DNA from: an uncultured Bacteroidales bacterium
GTDB lineage: Bacteria; Bacteroidota; Bacteroidia; Bacteroidales; UBA932
Direction of reading: 5' to 3'
DNA length: 12,211 nt
Assembly: GCA_934702165.1 (NCBI GenBank)
Contig: CAKUYG010000053.1
Coordinates: 1 to 12,211, forward strand
The position numbers and the translations under genes are program-made. Position 1 is the stretch's first letter; every line of letters begins with the position of its first letter. Positions 5,743 through 12,211 of this stretch are shown here, piece by piece. Below the pieces are notes generated by a model. The model made no database searches. It saw nothing but the letters and a program-made list of their open reading frames with translations, and was not told where the DNA came from.

Positions 5743-6654
5743 TTATATGATTCCTTGTATGTCAGACAGTTTCTCTATTCCGAGATTTTCCATGACCCCC
5801 GGAAGCGCATTTATTATCTCCGGGCAGGCGTAAGGGTTGCGGATGTTCTCCGCACCGACCTGCACAGCCGTGGCACCTGCCATCATCATCTCCACCACGT
5901 CCTCCGCGCTGGCCACGCCCCCGCATCCCATCACAGGTATCTTGCAGGCCTTGGAAACTTGATAAACCATTCTCAGAGCTACCGGGAATATGGCCCGTCC
6001 GGAGAATCCGCCCATCCCGGCGGCCACCACCGGCCTGCGCCGGCGTATGTCTATCCTCATGCCGAGCAGGGTGTTGATGAGTGTCAGCCCGTCGGCCCCG
6101 GCGTCCTCACAGGCGCGTGCGATCTCCACTATGTCGGTCACGTTTGGGCTGAGCTTGATGAATACTGGCTTGCTGCACGCTGCCTTGACCGCCGCCGTGA
6201 CCTGGGCTGCCGCAGAGGCACAGGTGCCGAAGGCCATACCGCCATTGTGAACGTTGGGGCAGGAGACGTTGACTTCTATGATGTCAATCCCCGGACAGGA
6301 GTCGGCCTTGGTGCAGTTGCGTGCGTATTCTTCTATGGAGAAACCGCTTATGTTGGCGATCACGGTCTTGTGGTATATCTTCCTGAGCGCAGGGACTTTC
6401 TCGCTCACGAGGACGTTGATCCCCGGGTTCTGCAGTCCCACGGAGTTGAGCATCCCGTCGGGGCACTCGGCTATGCGCGGGGTCGGGTTGCCGAAGCGCG
6501 GCTGCTCTGTGGTGCCCTTGAGGCTGATTCCTCCGAGTATGTTGAGGTCGAAAGCGTCCGCCATCTCAAGCCCGAAGCCGAAAGTGCCGCTGGCCGGAAT
6601 CACTGGGTTGTCGAGCCGGATACCGCAGAGATTGACTGAAAGATCCTTTACCAT
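5743..6654 (-). CDS. pyrD: dihydroorotate dehydrogenase, class 1B catalytic subunit
   Basis: Oxidises dihydroorotate to orotate with bound FMN. In class 1B enzymes the electrons pass through PyrK to NAD+. The 303-residue product contains the substrate/FMN segments NPVIPASGTFGFG (16-28), SLKGTTEQPRFGNPTPR, and VNVSCPNVHNGG with Cys132 as the likely catalytic base; Cys rather than Ser marks class 1. It also has KLSPNV, the glycine-rich MGCGGVASAEDV and a C-terminal GATAVQVG phosphate site. I chose ATG 6654 (MVKDLSVNL), which overlaps the pyrK stop by 7 nt (ATGGTAA); a start at 6729 would add 25 unrelated residues. The adjoining pyrK supports class 1B. Confidence 0.96.
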   Translation of the reverse strand: MVKDLSVNLCGIRLDNPVIPASGTFGFGLEMADAFDLNILGGISLKGTTEQPRFGNPTPRIAECPDGMLNSVGLQNPGINVLVSEKVPALRKIYHKTVIANISGFSIEEYARNCTKADSCPGIDIIEVNVSCPNVHNGGMAFGTCASAAAQVTAAVKAACSKPVFIKLSPNVTDIVEIARACEDAGADGLTLINTLLGMRIDIRRRRPVVAAGMGGFSGRAIFPVALRMVYQVSKACKIPVMGCGGVASAEDVVEMMMAGATAVQVGAENIRNPYACPEIINALPGVMENLGIEKLSDIQGII

Positions 6655-7385
6655 ATTATTTCTTCTTTTTTGAATACCGGCCCGTCCTTGCAGATCCTTC
6701 TGGCCCCGACCGTGGTGTGGCAGCTGCATCCGTAGCAGAATCCGGCTCCGCAGCCCATCCTCTCTTCAAGACTGGCCTCGCCGCTGCAATCGATGGCTCC
6801 GCAGACGGCCTGCATCATCTTCATCGGCCCGCAGGTGTAGAAAAAATCATATTCCGGGGCCGCCTGCCTGATCGCATCGGTCACAAATCCCTTCGTCCCC
6901 TCGCTCCCGTCCATCGTGGCGATGTGCAGACCAGCTCCGAGACTCCGGTATTCTTCGGCGAGGACAATCTCGTCAGCCTTATTGAACCCCAACACCACGT
7001 TGACCTCCCGTCCTGCCGCGAGGAGCTCTTTTGCAAGCAGATACAGCGGCGCGGCTCCGAGCCCGCCTCCGATGAGAAGGGCTTTGGAACGGCATGATTC
7101 AGGGGTGAAACCGTGCCCCAGGCCGCATAGCAGTTCAAGGTTTTCCCCTGGCTGCATCCCGGCCATTTTGAGTGTGCCCTCTCCGACTGTCTTGTAGAGC
7201 AGGGCAAGGCTTCCAGGGCCGCAGTCACAGACCGATATCGGCCTGCGAAGGAAGAACCCGTCCAGGGCTATGTCCACGAACTGCCCGCTCCGGCACGGTT
7301 CCATCTCCGGGCAGTTGAGCTGCAGGCGGAACGTGTCCCGTGCCACGGGAGTGTTGGACTGTATGGTGAATTTCAGTTTTTGCAT
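6648..7385 (-). CDS. pyrK: dihydroorotate dehydrogenase electron-transfer subunit
   Basis: Partner of PyrD in the class 1B complex, passing electrons through FAD and a [2Fe-2S] cluster to NAD+. The 245-residue product has the FAD motif RRPISVCD (48-54), a nucleotide-binding IGGGLGAAPLY (105-115), and TCGPMKMM (184-191). The C-terminal cluster motif GCGAGFCYGC supplies Cys212, Cys217 and Cys220, with Cys232 as the fourth ligand. Length is normal for the family. The ATG at 7385 overlaps the end of pyrC by 13 nt, and its stop overlaps pyrD by 7 nt. Confidence 0.96.
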   Translation of the reverse strand: MQKLKFTIQSNTPVARDTFRLQLNCPEMEPCRSGQFVDIALDGFFLRRPISVCDCGPGSLALLYKTVGEGTLKMAGMQPGENLELLCGLGHGFTPESCRSKALLIGGGLGAAPLYLLAKELLAAGREVNVVLGFNKADEIVLAEEYRSLGAGLHIATMDGSEGTKGFVTDAIRQAAPEYDFFYTCGPMKMMQAVCGAIDCSGEASLEERMGCGAGFCYGCSCHTTVGARRICKDGPVFKKEEIIW

Positions 7386-8623
7386 GGATAAATGATTTCC
7401 CCGTCTTTCAGGGTGAGTTTCACTTTGCCGTAGACTTCCTTCCCTTCAAACGGGGTGGAATGCCCCATGGAGAGGAAACTGGAACTGTCTATCAGGTACT
7501 TGGAGTTGAGGTCGATCACGGTGATGTCCGCCCTGGCTCCATCCTCAAGTTTGCCGCCGCCGAGGCGGAATATGTTTCTCGGTGAAGAACAGAGCGCTTC
7601 GGTGAGTCTCTCAAGACTGAGCTGCCCCGTGCGGACGAGGTTGGTGTAGAGCACAGGGAAGGCTGTCTCAAGTCCGGTGATGCCCATGGCGCTGCCTTCC
7701 AGTCCCCGTGATTTCTCTTCGGCGCTGTGCGGTGCGTGGTCGGTGGCTATCGCGTCTATCGTCCCGTCTTTCAGGCCTTCCAGCAGGGCGGCCCGGTCGG
7801 TTTCGCTGCGCAGGGGCGGGTTCATCTTGAACCTTCCGTCTTCTTTCAGATTGTCCTCGGTGAGGCAGAGGTAGTGGGGTGCCGTCTCGCAAGTGACCCT
7901 CACGCCACGGCTCTTGGCCTCGCGGATCAGTTCCACGCTCTCGGCTGTGGAGATATGGCAGACGTGGTAGCGGCAGCCTGTCTGCGCACAAAGTTCAAGG
8001 TCGCGCTTTATCTGGCCCCACTCGCTCTCTGAGCAGATGCCCCGGTGGCCGTGCTCGCGACAGTAGCGTCCGTCGTGGATGTAGCCCCCGCGGAGCAGGC
8101 TGTTGTCCTCGCAGTGGGCCGCGATTATCACGTCCTCGCGTGCTGCGGCTTCCATGGCTTTGAGCATCATCTCCCCGTCCTGTACTCCGCTCCCGTCGTC
8201 GGAGAACGCGACGCAGTGTCTCTTGAGGGCAGCCATGTCCACGAGTTCCAGGCCCTTGCGGCCTTTGGTGATGGAGGCGTACGGGAGGACTTCCACAACT
8301 GCATCCCGGTCGATGATCTCCTGCTCCGCTGCCAGGTGCTCCGGACTGTCCGGGACAGGATCGAGGTTCGGCATGGCGCAGACCGTGGTATATCCGCCTG
8401 CCGCCGCCGCGAGCGAGCCGCTGCGGATTGTCTCTTTATAGGAGAATCCGGGTTCCCGGAAGTGCACGTGGATGTCGGCGAAGCCGTAAGAAACGAGGCA
8501 GCCTGAGGTGTCGATGATGCGAACGCCCTCTCCGACCTGCAGCTTGTGTCCCTTCCTGCAGATGATGCCGTCCCTGACAAGGATGTCGGGACCGCTGCCT
8601 CTGAGCAAAATGTCCTGGATCAT
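7373..8623 (-). CDS. pyrC: dihydroorotase, class I
   Basis: Cyclises carbamoyl aspartate to dihydroorotate, the third step. The 416-residue product matches the longer class I enzymes of Bacillus and Aquifex type rather than the ~345-residue E. coli type. Metal ligands are visible: HVHFREPG (His52, His54), the FSDDG segment (Asp142/143, bridging Asp expected here), HCED (His170), CHIST (His223) and ATDHAPHS (Asp295). The substrate-binding NPPLR segment is also present (269-272). It is the first gene of the pyr operon, with its ATG 36 nt from the predicted -7 box at 8659-8666; the leader contains a 17-bp dyad. It overlaps pyrK by 13 nt at its end. Confidence 0.96.
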   Translation of the reverse strand: MIQDILLRGSGPDILVRDGIICRKGHKLQVGEGVRIIDTSGCLVSYGFADIHVHFREPGFSYKETIRSGSLAAAAGGYTTVCAMPNLDPVPDSPEHLAAEQEIIDRDAVVEVLPYASITKGRKGLELVDMAALKRHCVAFSDDGSGVQDGEMMLKAMEAAAREDVIIAAHCEDNSLLRGGYIHDGRYCREHGHRGICSESEWGQIKRDLELCAQTGCRYHVCHISTAESVELIREAKSRGVRVTCETAPHYLCLTEDNLKEDGRFKMNPPLRSETDRAALLEGLKDGTIDAIATDHAPHSAEEKSRGLEGSAMGITGLETAFPVLYTNLVRTGQLSLERLTEALCSSPRNIFRLGGGKLEDGARADITVIDLNSKYLIDSSSFLSMGHSTPFEGKEVYGKVKLTLKDGEIIYPCKN

Positions 8624-8639
8624 TGAGCGGATTTTTCAA

Positions 8640-8656
8640 TGATTGCAGCGCAATCA
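8640..8656. promoter_or_regulatory. 17-bp dyad in the pyr leader, candidate operator or leader hairpin
   Basis: TGATTGC and GCAATCA are exact inverted repeats around AGC. The site begins 2 bp downstream of the pyr -7 box, so it covers the expected transcription start and first leader bases. It could bind a repressor or fold at the 5' end of the mRNA. I do not know a regulator for this motif. Confidence 0.45.
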
Positions 8657-8658
8657 CG

Positions 8659-8691
8659 CAAAGGTAGGCAAATTTTTCCGATGCTCCCAAA
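8659..8691 (-). promoter_or_regulatory. Bacteroidota-type promoter of the pyr operon
   Basis: On the minus strand TTTG (8691-8688) and TACCTTTG (8666-8659) match the Bacteroidota -33 TTTG and -7 TAnnTTTG boxes with a 21-nt spacer. The pyrC start would follow with a leader of about 30 nt. Confidence 0.7.
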
Positions 8692-8707
8692 AAACTTATC
8701 AACACTG

Positions 8708-8715
8708 CAAAAGTA
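8708..8715 (-). promoter_or_regulatory. second TAnnTTTG-like box upstream of pyrC
   Basis: TACTTTTG on the minus strand fits TAnnTTTG, and the 16 bp around it (8707-8722) match 13 of 16 bases around the main -7 box (8658-8673), 49 bp away. No TTTG is found at the right distance upstream, so it is either a weak second promoter or a repeated binding site. Confidence 0.3.
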
Positions 8716-8725
8716 GATAAATTGT

Positions 8726-8757
8726 CTTGCAGGGCACGATGCGAAGTTGTAAATTTG
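8726..8757 (+). promoter_or_regulatory. Bacteroidota-type promoter of purE-purL
   Basis: CTTG (8726-8729), a 20-nt spacer and a perfect TAAATTTG (8750-8757) precede purE. The predicted start near 8763 leaves a leader of under 20 nt, too short for a riboswitch. Confidence 0.65.
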
Positions 8758-8779
8758 TGGCTTGTTAGAAAAAGTAGCA

Positions 8780-9247
8780 ATGAAAGTCAGTATCATCATG
8801 GGCTCGAAGAGCGACTGGGATGTGATGTCAGCCGCCTGCGAGACTCTCGACGCTTTTGGCGTCCCTTACGAGAAAAAGGTCATAAGCGCTCACCGCACCC
8901 CTGGTTTTTTCTGTGAGTATATGGCTTCCGCCGCCTCACGCGGGGTTGACATTGTGATCGCCGGTGCCGGTGGTGCCGCTCATCTTCCCGGTATGGCGGC
9001 GGCGATGACTTCTCTTCCCGTGATAGGGGTGCCGATCAAGAGTGCGGCCCTGAACGGACTCGATTCGCTGCTTTCCATAGTCCAGATGCCTTCGGGTGTC
9101 CCTGTGGCCACGATGGCCATCAACGGGGCCAAGAACGCCGCCCTCTTCGCGGTGTCCATACTTGCTCTCCAGAGTCCTGAACTCCGTGCCTCCCTTGACG
9201 CGTTCAGGCAAAAGCAGGCTGAAAAGGTGCTCCAGACAGAACTGTAG
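8780..9247 (+). CDS. purE: N5-carboxyaminoimidazole ribonucleotide mutase (class I PurE)
   Basis: Moves the carboxyl group of N5-CAIR to C4 to give CAIR in de novo purine synthesis. The 155-residue product has the family length and motifs: [10 protein letters not shown] (7-16), the active-site ISAHRTP (36-41, His38), [12 protein letters not shown], and the late VATMAING segment. I chose ATG 8780 ([12 protein letters not shown]); the upstream TTG at 8762 would add six residues outside the family start and lie near the predicted transcription start. purL follows after 4 nt. Class I PurE enzymes normally depend on PurK to make N5-CAIR, which is not in the window. Confidence 0.96.
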   Translation: MKVSIIMGSKSDWDVMSAACETLDAFGVPYEKKVISAHRTPGFFCEYMASAASRGVDIVIAGAGGAAHLPGMAAAMTSLPVIGVPIKSAALNGLDSLLSIVQMPSGVPVATMAINGAKNAALFAVSILALQSPELRASLDAFRQKQAEKVLQTEL

Positions 9248-9251
9248 AAAT

Positions 9252-12211
9252 ATGAAAGCATACCGTATATTTGTGGAGAAGTGTTCCGGGTTCCGGGTCG
9301 AGGCTGAAAGCCTGCGCAGAGAATTCAACGAAAACCTCTCCCTGTCCCTCCGTTCCCTGAGGCTGCTCAATGTCTATGACCTTTTCGGTTTCTCCGATGA
9401 GCTGCTTGAAAAATGCCGTTACACCGTCTTCGGCGAGAAAGTCACAGATCTCGTGAGCGATGACTGCCCGCTTGAGGGCCGCCGCTATCTGGCCGTGGAG
9501 TACATCCCGGGTCAGTTTGACCAGCGGGCCTCTTCGGCTGTGGACTGCGTACACCTTATCGAGCCGTCTGCCGATGTGCGCATACGCAGTTCGCGTCTGC
9601 TGATATTCGATGATGACATGACGGACGAGGCTCTTGCCGCAGTCCGCCATTATTATATCAATGCGGTCGAGTCCCGTCAGAAGGACCTTTCCGTGCTCGA
9701 GTACAACCAGACGGCGGATGTCAAGCCGCTGGCTTCTCTTGCCGGCTTCACTTCGATGGCGCCTGACGAGTATCCTGCGTTCTGCCGCAAGTGGGGCCTG
9801 GCGATGAATTCTGACGATCTGTTTGAGGTCGTGAAGTATTTCCGGAGCGAGCGCCGCGACCCGACTGAGACGGAGCTTCGCATCCTGGACACATATTGGA
9901 GCGACCATTGCCGCCACACCACATTCACCACAGAGCTGGAGGGTGTGAGCGTGGACGACTCGTTCATCCGTCCCGAGATCGAGGCCTCCCTTGCCGATGT
10001 CGAGCAGATCCGACGTGAGCTCGGGCGTGGGGAGAAGAGTTTCTGCCTCATGGAGCTTGCTACCATAGGAGCCCGTTACCTGCGCAAAAAAGGCCTTCTC
10101 GAAGACCTTGAAGTCAGCGAGGAGAACAACGCGTGCAGCATCTATGTCAACGTGGACGTTGACGGCAAGCCTGAGAAATGGCTCCTTCAGTTCAAGAACG
10201 AGACCCACAACCACCCGACGGAGATCGAACCGTTCGGCGGTGCCGCAACCTGCCTGGGAGGCGCAATACGCGACCCTCTCTCCGGCAGGGCTTACGTTTA
10301 CCAGGCCATGCGTGTCACCGGTGCAGGGGACATCTGCCGGCCGGTGAGCGAGACCCTCCCGGGAAAACTGCCTCAGAAGCAGATAAGCCGCAAGGCCGCA
10401 GCGGGTTATTCCAGCTACGGCAACCAGATAGGCCTTGCCACGACACATGTGCGTGAAATCTACCATGAAGGCTATGTGGCCAAGAGACTTGAGGTAGGAG
10501 CCGTGGTCGGGGCCGTGAAGGCGGAGAACGTCCGCCGCGAGAGCCCCTCTCCGGGAGATGTGATATTGCTGCTCGGCGGCAGGACCGGCCGCGACGGCAT
10601 CGGGGGTGCCACGGGCTCGTCCAAAGAGCATACCGAATCATCTATCGAGACCTGCGGCAGCGAGGTCCAGAAGGGCAACGCCCCTGAGGAGAGAAAACTC
10701 CAGAGACTTTTCCGCCGTCCCGAGGTGACACGACTCATCAAGAAATCCAACGACTTCGGAGCCGGGGGAGTGAGTGTCGCGATAGGCGAACTTGCCCCGG
10801 GGCTTGACATATACTTGGACCGTGTCCCTGTCAAATACAGCGGGCTAAACTCCACCGAACTTGCTATCAGCGAGTCCCAGGAGAGGATGGCCGTGGTGGT
10901 CGATGCCGCCGACAGGGAGGAGTTTGAGAAATACTGCCACAGCGAGAATGTCGAAGTGACCTATGTCGCCGACGTCACTGATAGCGGCAGGATGGTGATG
11001 TACAACGGCTCAGACAAGGTCGCCGACTTGAGCCGCGAGTTCATCGACAGCGCCGGCGCGAAGCATTATGCCGTGGCTGAGGTCCTGCCGGTGGAGGACA
11101 GGGATCCTTTTGAGGCGCATCCTGCGGGCAGGAACATAAAGGAAAAGATGCTTTCTGTGATGGAAGATCCTAATGTGGCATCACAGAAGGGGCTTGTCGA
11201 GATGTTCGACTCCACTATCGGGCGCTCCACCGTGCTCATGCCTTTCGGAGGTGTGACCCAGTGCACAGAGACGCAGGTATCAGTACAGAAACTCCCTGCG
11301 GACGGCTACACCGACACTGCCAGCATGATGGCTTTCGGCTACAATCCTTTCCTCTCTTCATGGAGTCCTTATCACGGGGCGGCGTATTCCCTTGTCGAGG
11401 CGTGCGCCAAGACAGTGGCCGCTGGCGGTGACTGGTCGGGGATGCGCTTCTCCTGCCAGGAGTATTTCGAGAGGATGACTTCCGACCCCCACAGCTGGGG
11501 CAAGCCTCTCAGCGCCCTGCTGGGTTCACTCCGGATGCAGCTTGCTTTCGGCCTCCCTTCCATAGGAGGCAAGGACTCTATGAGCGGCACATTCGAGCAC
11601 ATCAACGTCCCTCCGACCCTCATTTCATTCGGCGTCAGCACTGTGGATGCTTCCAAGGTGATCTCCCCGGAGTTCAAATGGGGTGGGGACAGGATATACC
11701 TCTTCCGCCATACTCCGCGTGCCGACAGGATGCCGGATGTGGAGTCTCTCAAGGCCTCATGGTCATATATCCATAAGGCGATAGAGTCAGGCGATATCAC
11801 TGCCGCCTGGGCCGTAGGCTTCGGTGGCGTGGCCGAAGCGCTAGCCAAGATGTCATTCGGCAACATGTTCGGGGCTGATGTCAAAATATCTGAGAAGGAC
11901 CTTTTCGACTGCCTCTGCGGCTCGATCGTGGTAGAGTCCGGTAAGGAACTTGATTTCCCGGGGGCGCAGCTGCTCGGCACCGTCACGGACGGGGAGGACT
12001 GCTGCCTGCGCATAAACGGAGAGAAGATAAGCATAGACGAGCTGCTTGAGGCCAACCTCAGGCGCTATTCCAAGGTCTATCCGCAGAGGGTGGCGGCAGA
12101 ACACAAGTCTATGCTGAACGTCAAGTGCGAAGCTCCTGCCTATAAGGAGCCTCACTATGAGGGCGGCCCTGTGGAGCATCCGCTTGTCTATATACCGGTG
12201 TTCCCGGGAAC
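9252..12211 (+). CDS. purL: phosphoribosylformylglycinamidine synthase, single-chain type (partial, 3' end missing)
   Basis: Converts FGAR, ATP and glutamine to FGAM in purine synthesis. The frame is open from ATG 9252 to the window end, 986 residues, with no break. It opens with a PurS-like region (MKAYRIFVEKCSGFRVEAE), then DTYWSDHCRHTTF (213-225), NETHNHPTEIEPFGG (316-330), the nucleotide-binding LGGRTGRDGIGGATG (about 441-455), NDFGAGGVSVAIGE, and GGKDSM (772-777). The last residues, IPVFPG(T), match the first strand of the glutaminase domain, where large PurL proteins continue as FPGTNCE. About 240 further residues with the Cys-His-Glu triad should therefore lie to the right. The sequence resembles the clade I know from Clostridia and Bacteroidota rather than the E. 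coli form. It begins 4 nt after purE and shares its promoter. Confidence 0.96.
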   Translation, partial: MKAYRIFVEKCSGFRVEAESLRREFNENLSLSLRSLRLLNVYDLFGFSDELLEKCRYTVFGEKVTDLVSDDCPLEGRRYLAVEYIPGQFDQRASSAVDCVHLIEPSADVRIRSSRLLIFDDDMTDEALAAVRHYYINAVESRQKDLSVLEYNQTADVKPLASLAGFTSMAPDEYPAFCRKWGLAMNSDDLFEVVKYFRSERRDPTETELRILDTYWSDHCRHTTFTTELEGVSVDDSFIRPEIEASLADVEQIRRELGRGEKSFCLMELATIGARYLRKKGLLEDLEVSEENNACSIYVNVDVDGKPEKWLLQFKNETHNHPTEIEPFGGAATCLGGAIRDPLSGRAYVYQAMRVTGAGDICRPVSETLPGKLPQKQISRKAAAGYSSYGNQIGLATTHVREIYHEGYVAKRLEVGAVVGAVKAENVRRESPSPGDVILLLGGRTGRDGIGGATGSSKEHTESSIETCGSEVQKGNAPEERKLQRLFRRPEVTRLIKKSNDFGAGGVSVAIGELAPGLDIYLDRVPVKYSGLNSTELAISESQERMAVVVDAADREEFEKYCHSENVEVTYVADVTDSGRMVMYNGSDKVADLSREFIDSAGAKHYAVAEVLPVEDRDPFEAHPAGRNIKEKMLSVMEDPNVASQKGLVEMFDSTIGRSTVLMPFGGVTQCTETQVSVQKLPADGYTDTASMMAFGYNPFLSSWSPYHGAAYSLVEACAKTVAAGGDWSGMRFSCQEYFERMTSDPHSWGKPLSALLGSLRMQLAFGLPSIGGKDSMSGTFEHINVPPTLISFGVSTVDASKVISPEFKWGGDRIYLFRHTPRADRMPDVESLKASWSYIHKAIESGDITAAWAVGFGGVAEALAKMSFGNMFGADVKISEKDLFDCLCGSIVVESGKELDFPGAQLLGTVTDGEDCCLRINGEKISIDELLEANLRRYSKVYPQRVAAEHKSMLNVKCEAPAYKEPHYEGGPVEHPLVYIPVFPG

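Noticed and set aside
8624..8656. PyrR-type attenuator in the pyr leader
   Set aside because: The leader is only about 30 nt and holds one 7-bp dyad, too short for a competing antiterminator and terminator.
8758..8779. Purine riboswitch in the purE leader
   Set aside because: The predicted leader is under 20 nt, and no aptamer-like fold is visible in the 156-bp intergenic region.
9204..10631. A 475-codon minus-strand open frame
   Set aside because: It lies opposite purE/purL, whose conserved motifs fix the true frame; long antisense frames are common in GC-rich codons.

Overview
The window looks like a chromosomal segment of a gut-type Bacteroidota, most likely order Bacteroidales (an Alistipes/Rikenellaceae-like or related GC-moderate lineage is my guess). 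The reasons are a fimbrillin-like surface lipoprotein carrying CYxxMF repeats, perfect Bacteroidota-type promoter boxes (TTTG ... TAnnTTTG) between the two biosynthetic operons, an apparent lack of strong Shine-Dalgarno sequences, and long hairpin-rich intergenic regions.

Layout from left to right. Positions 1-90 may be the 3' end of a plus-strand gene. Positions 91-325 hold hairpins, including a dispersed hairpin element. Positions 326-2557 (minus) encode a 743-residue surface lipoprotein with an N-terminal fimbrillin-like region and about eleven C-terminal CYxxMF repeats. Directly upstream lies a small ORF (2562-2709, minus) broken at a run of nine G, which would be open with eight or eleven G. 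Positions 2710-3349 hold no convincing gene but contain a three-unit 50-bp tandem repeat, a perfect 28-bp palindrome and a second, very strong copy of the hairpin element.

Positions 3350-8623 (minus) are a compact pyrimidine operon transcribed in the order pyrC-pyrK-pyrD-pyrF-pyrE-pyrB. Its junctions are overlaps or gaps of at most 5 nt. It supplies the enzymes from carbamoyl aspartate formation to UMP; only carbamoyl phosphate synthase is missing. The PyrB protein ends in a four-cysteine zinc module like the C-terminus of PyrI, without the allosteric nucleotide-binding domain.

A 156-bp divergent intergenic region separates pyrC from purE and carries one promoter for each direction, plus a 17-bp dyad in the pyr leader. 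On the right, purE (8780-9247) and a single-chain purL (from 9252, running off the window) form the start of a purine operon. The core of the window is thus a head-to-head pyrimidine/purine nucleotide synthesis locus beside an accessory surface-protein locus with possible phase variation.
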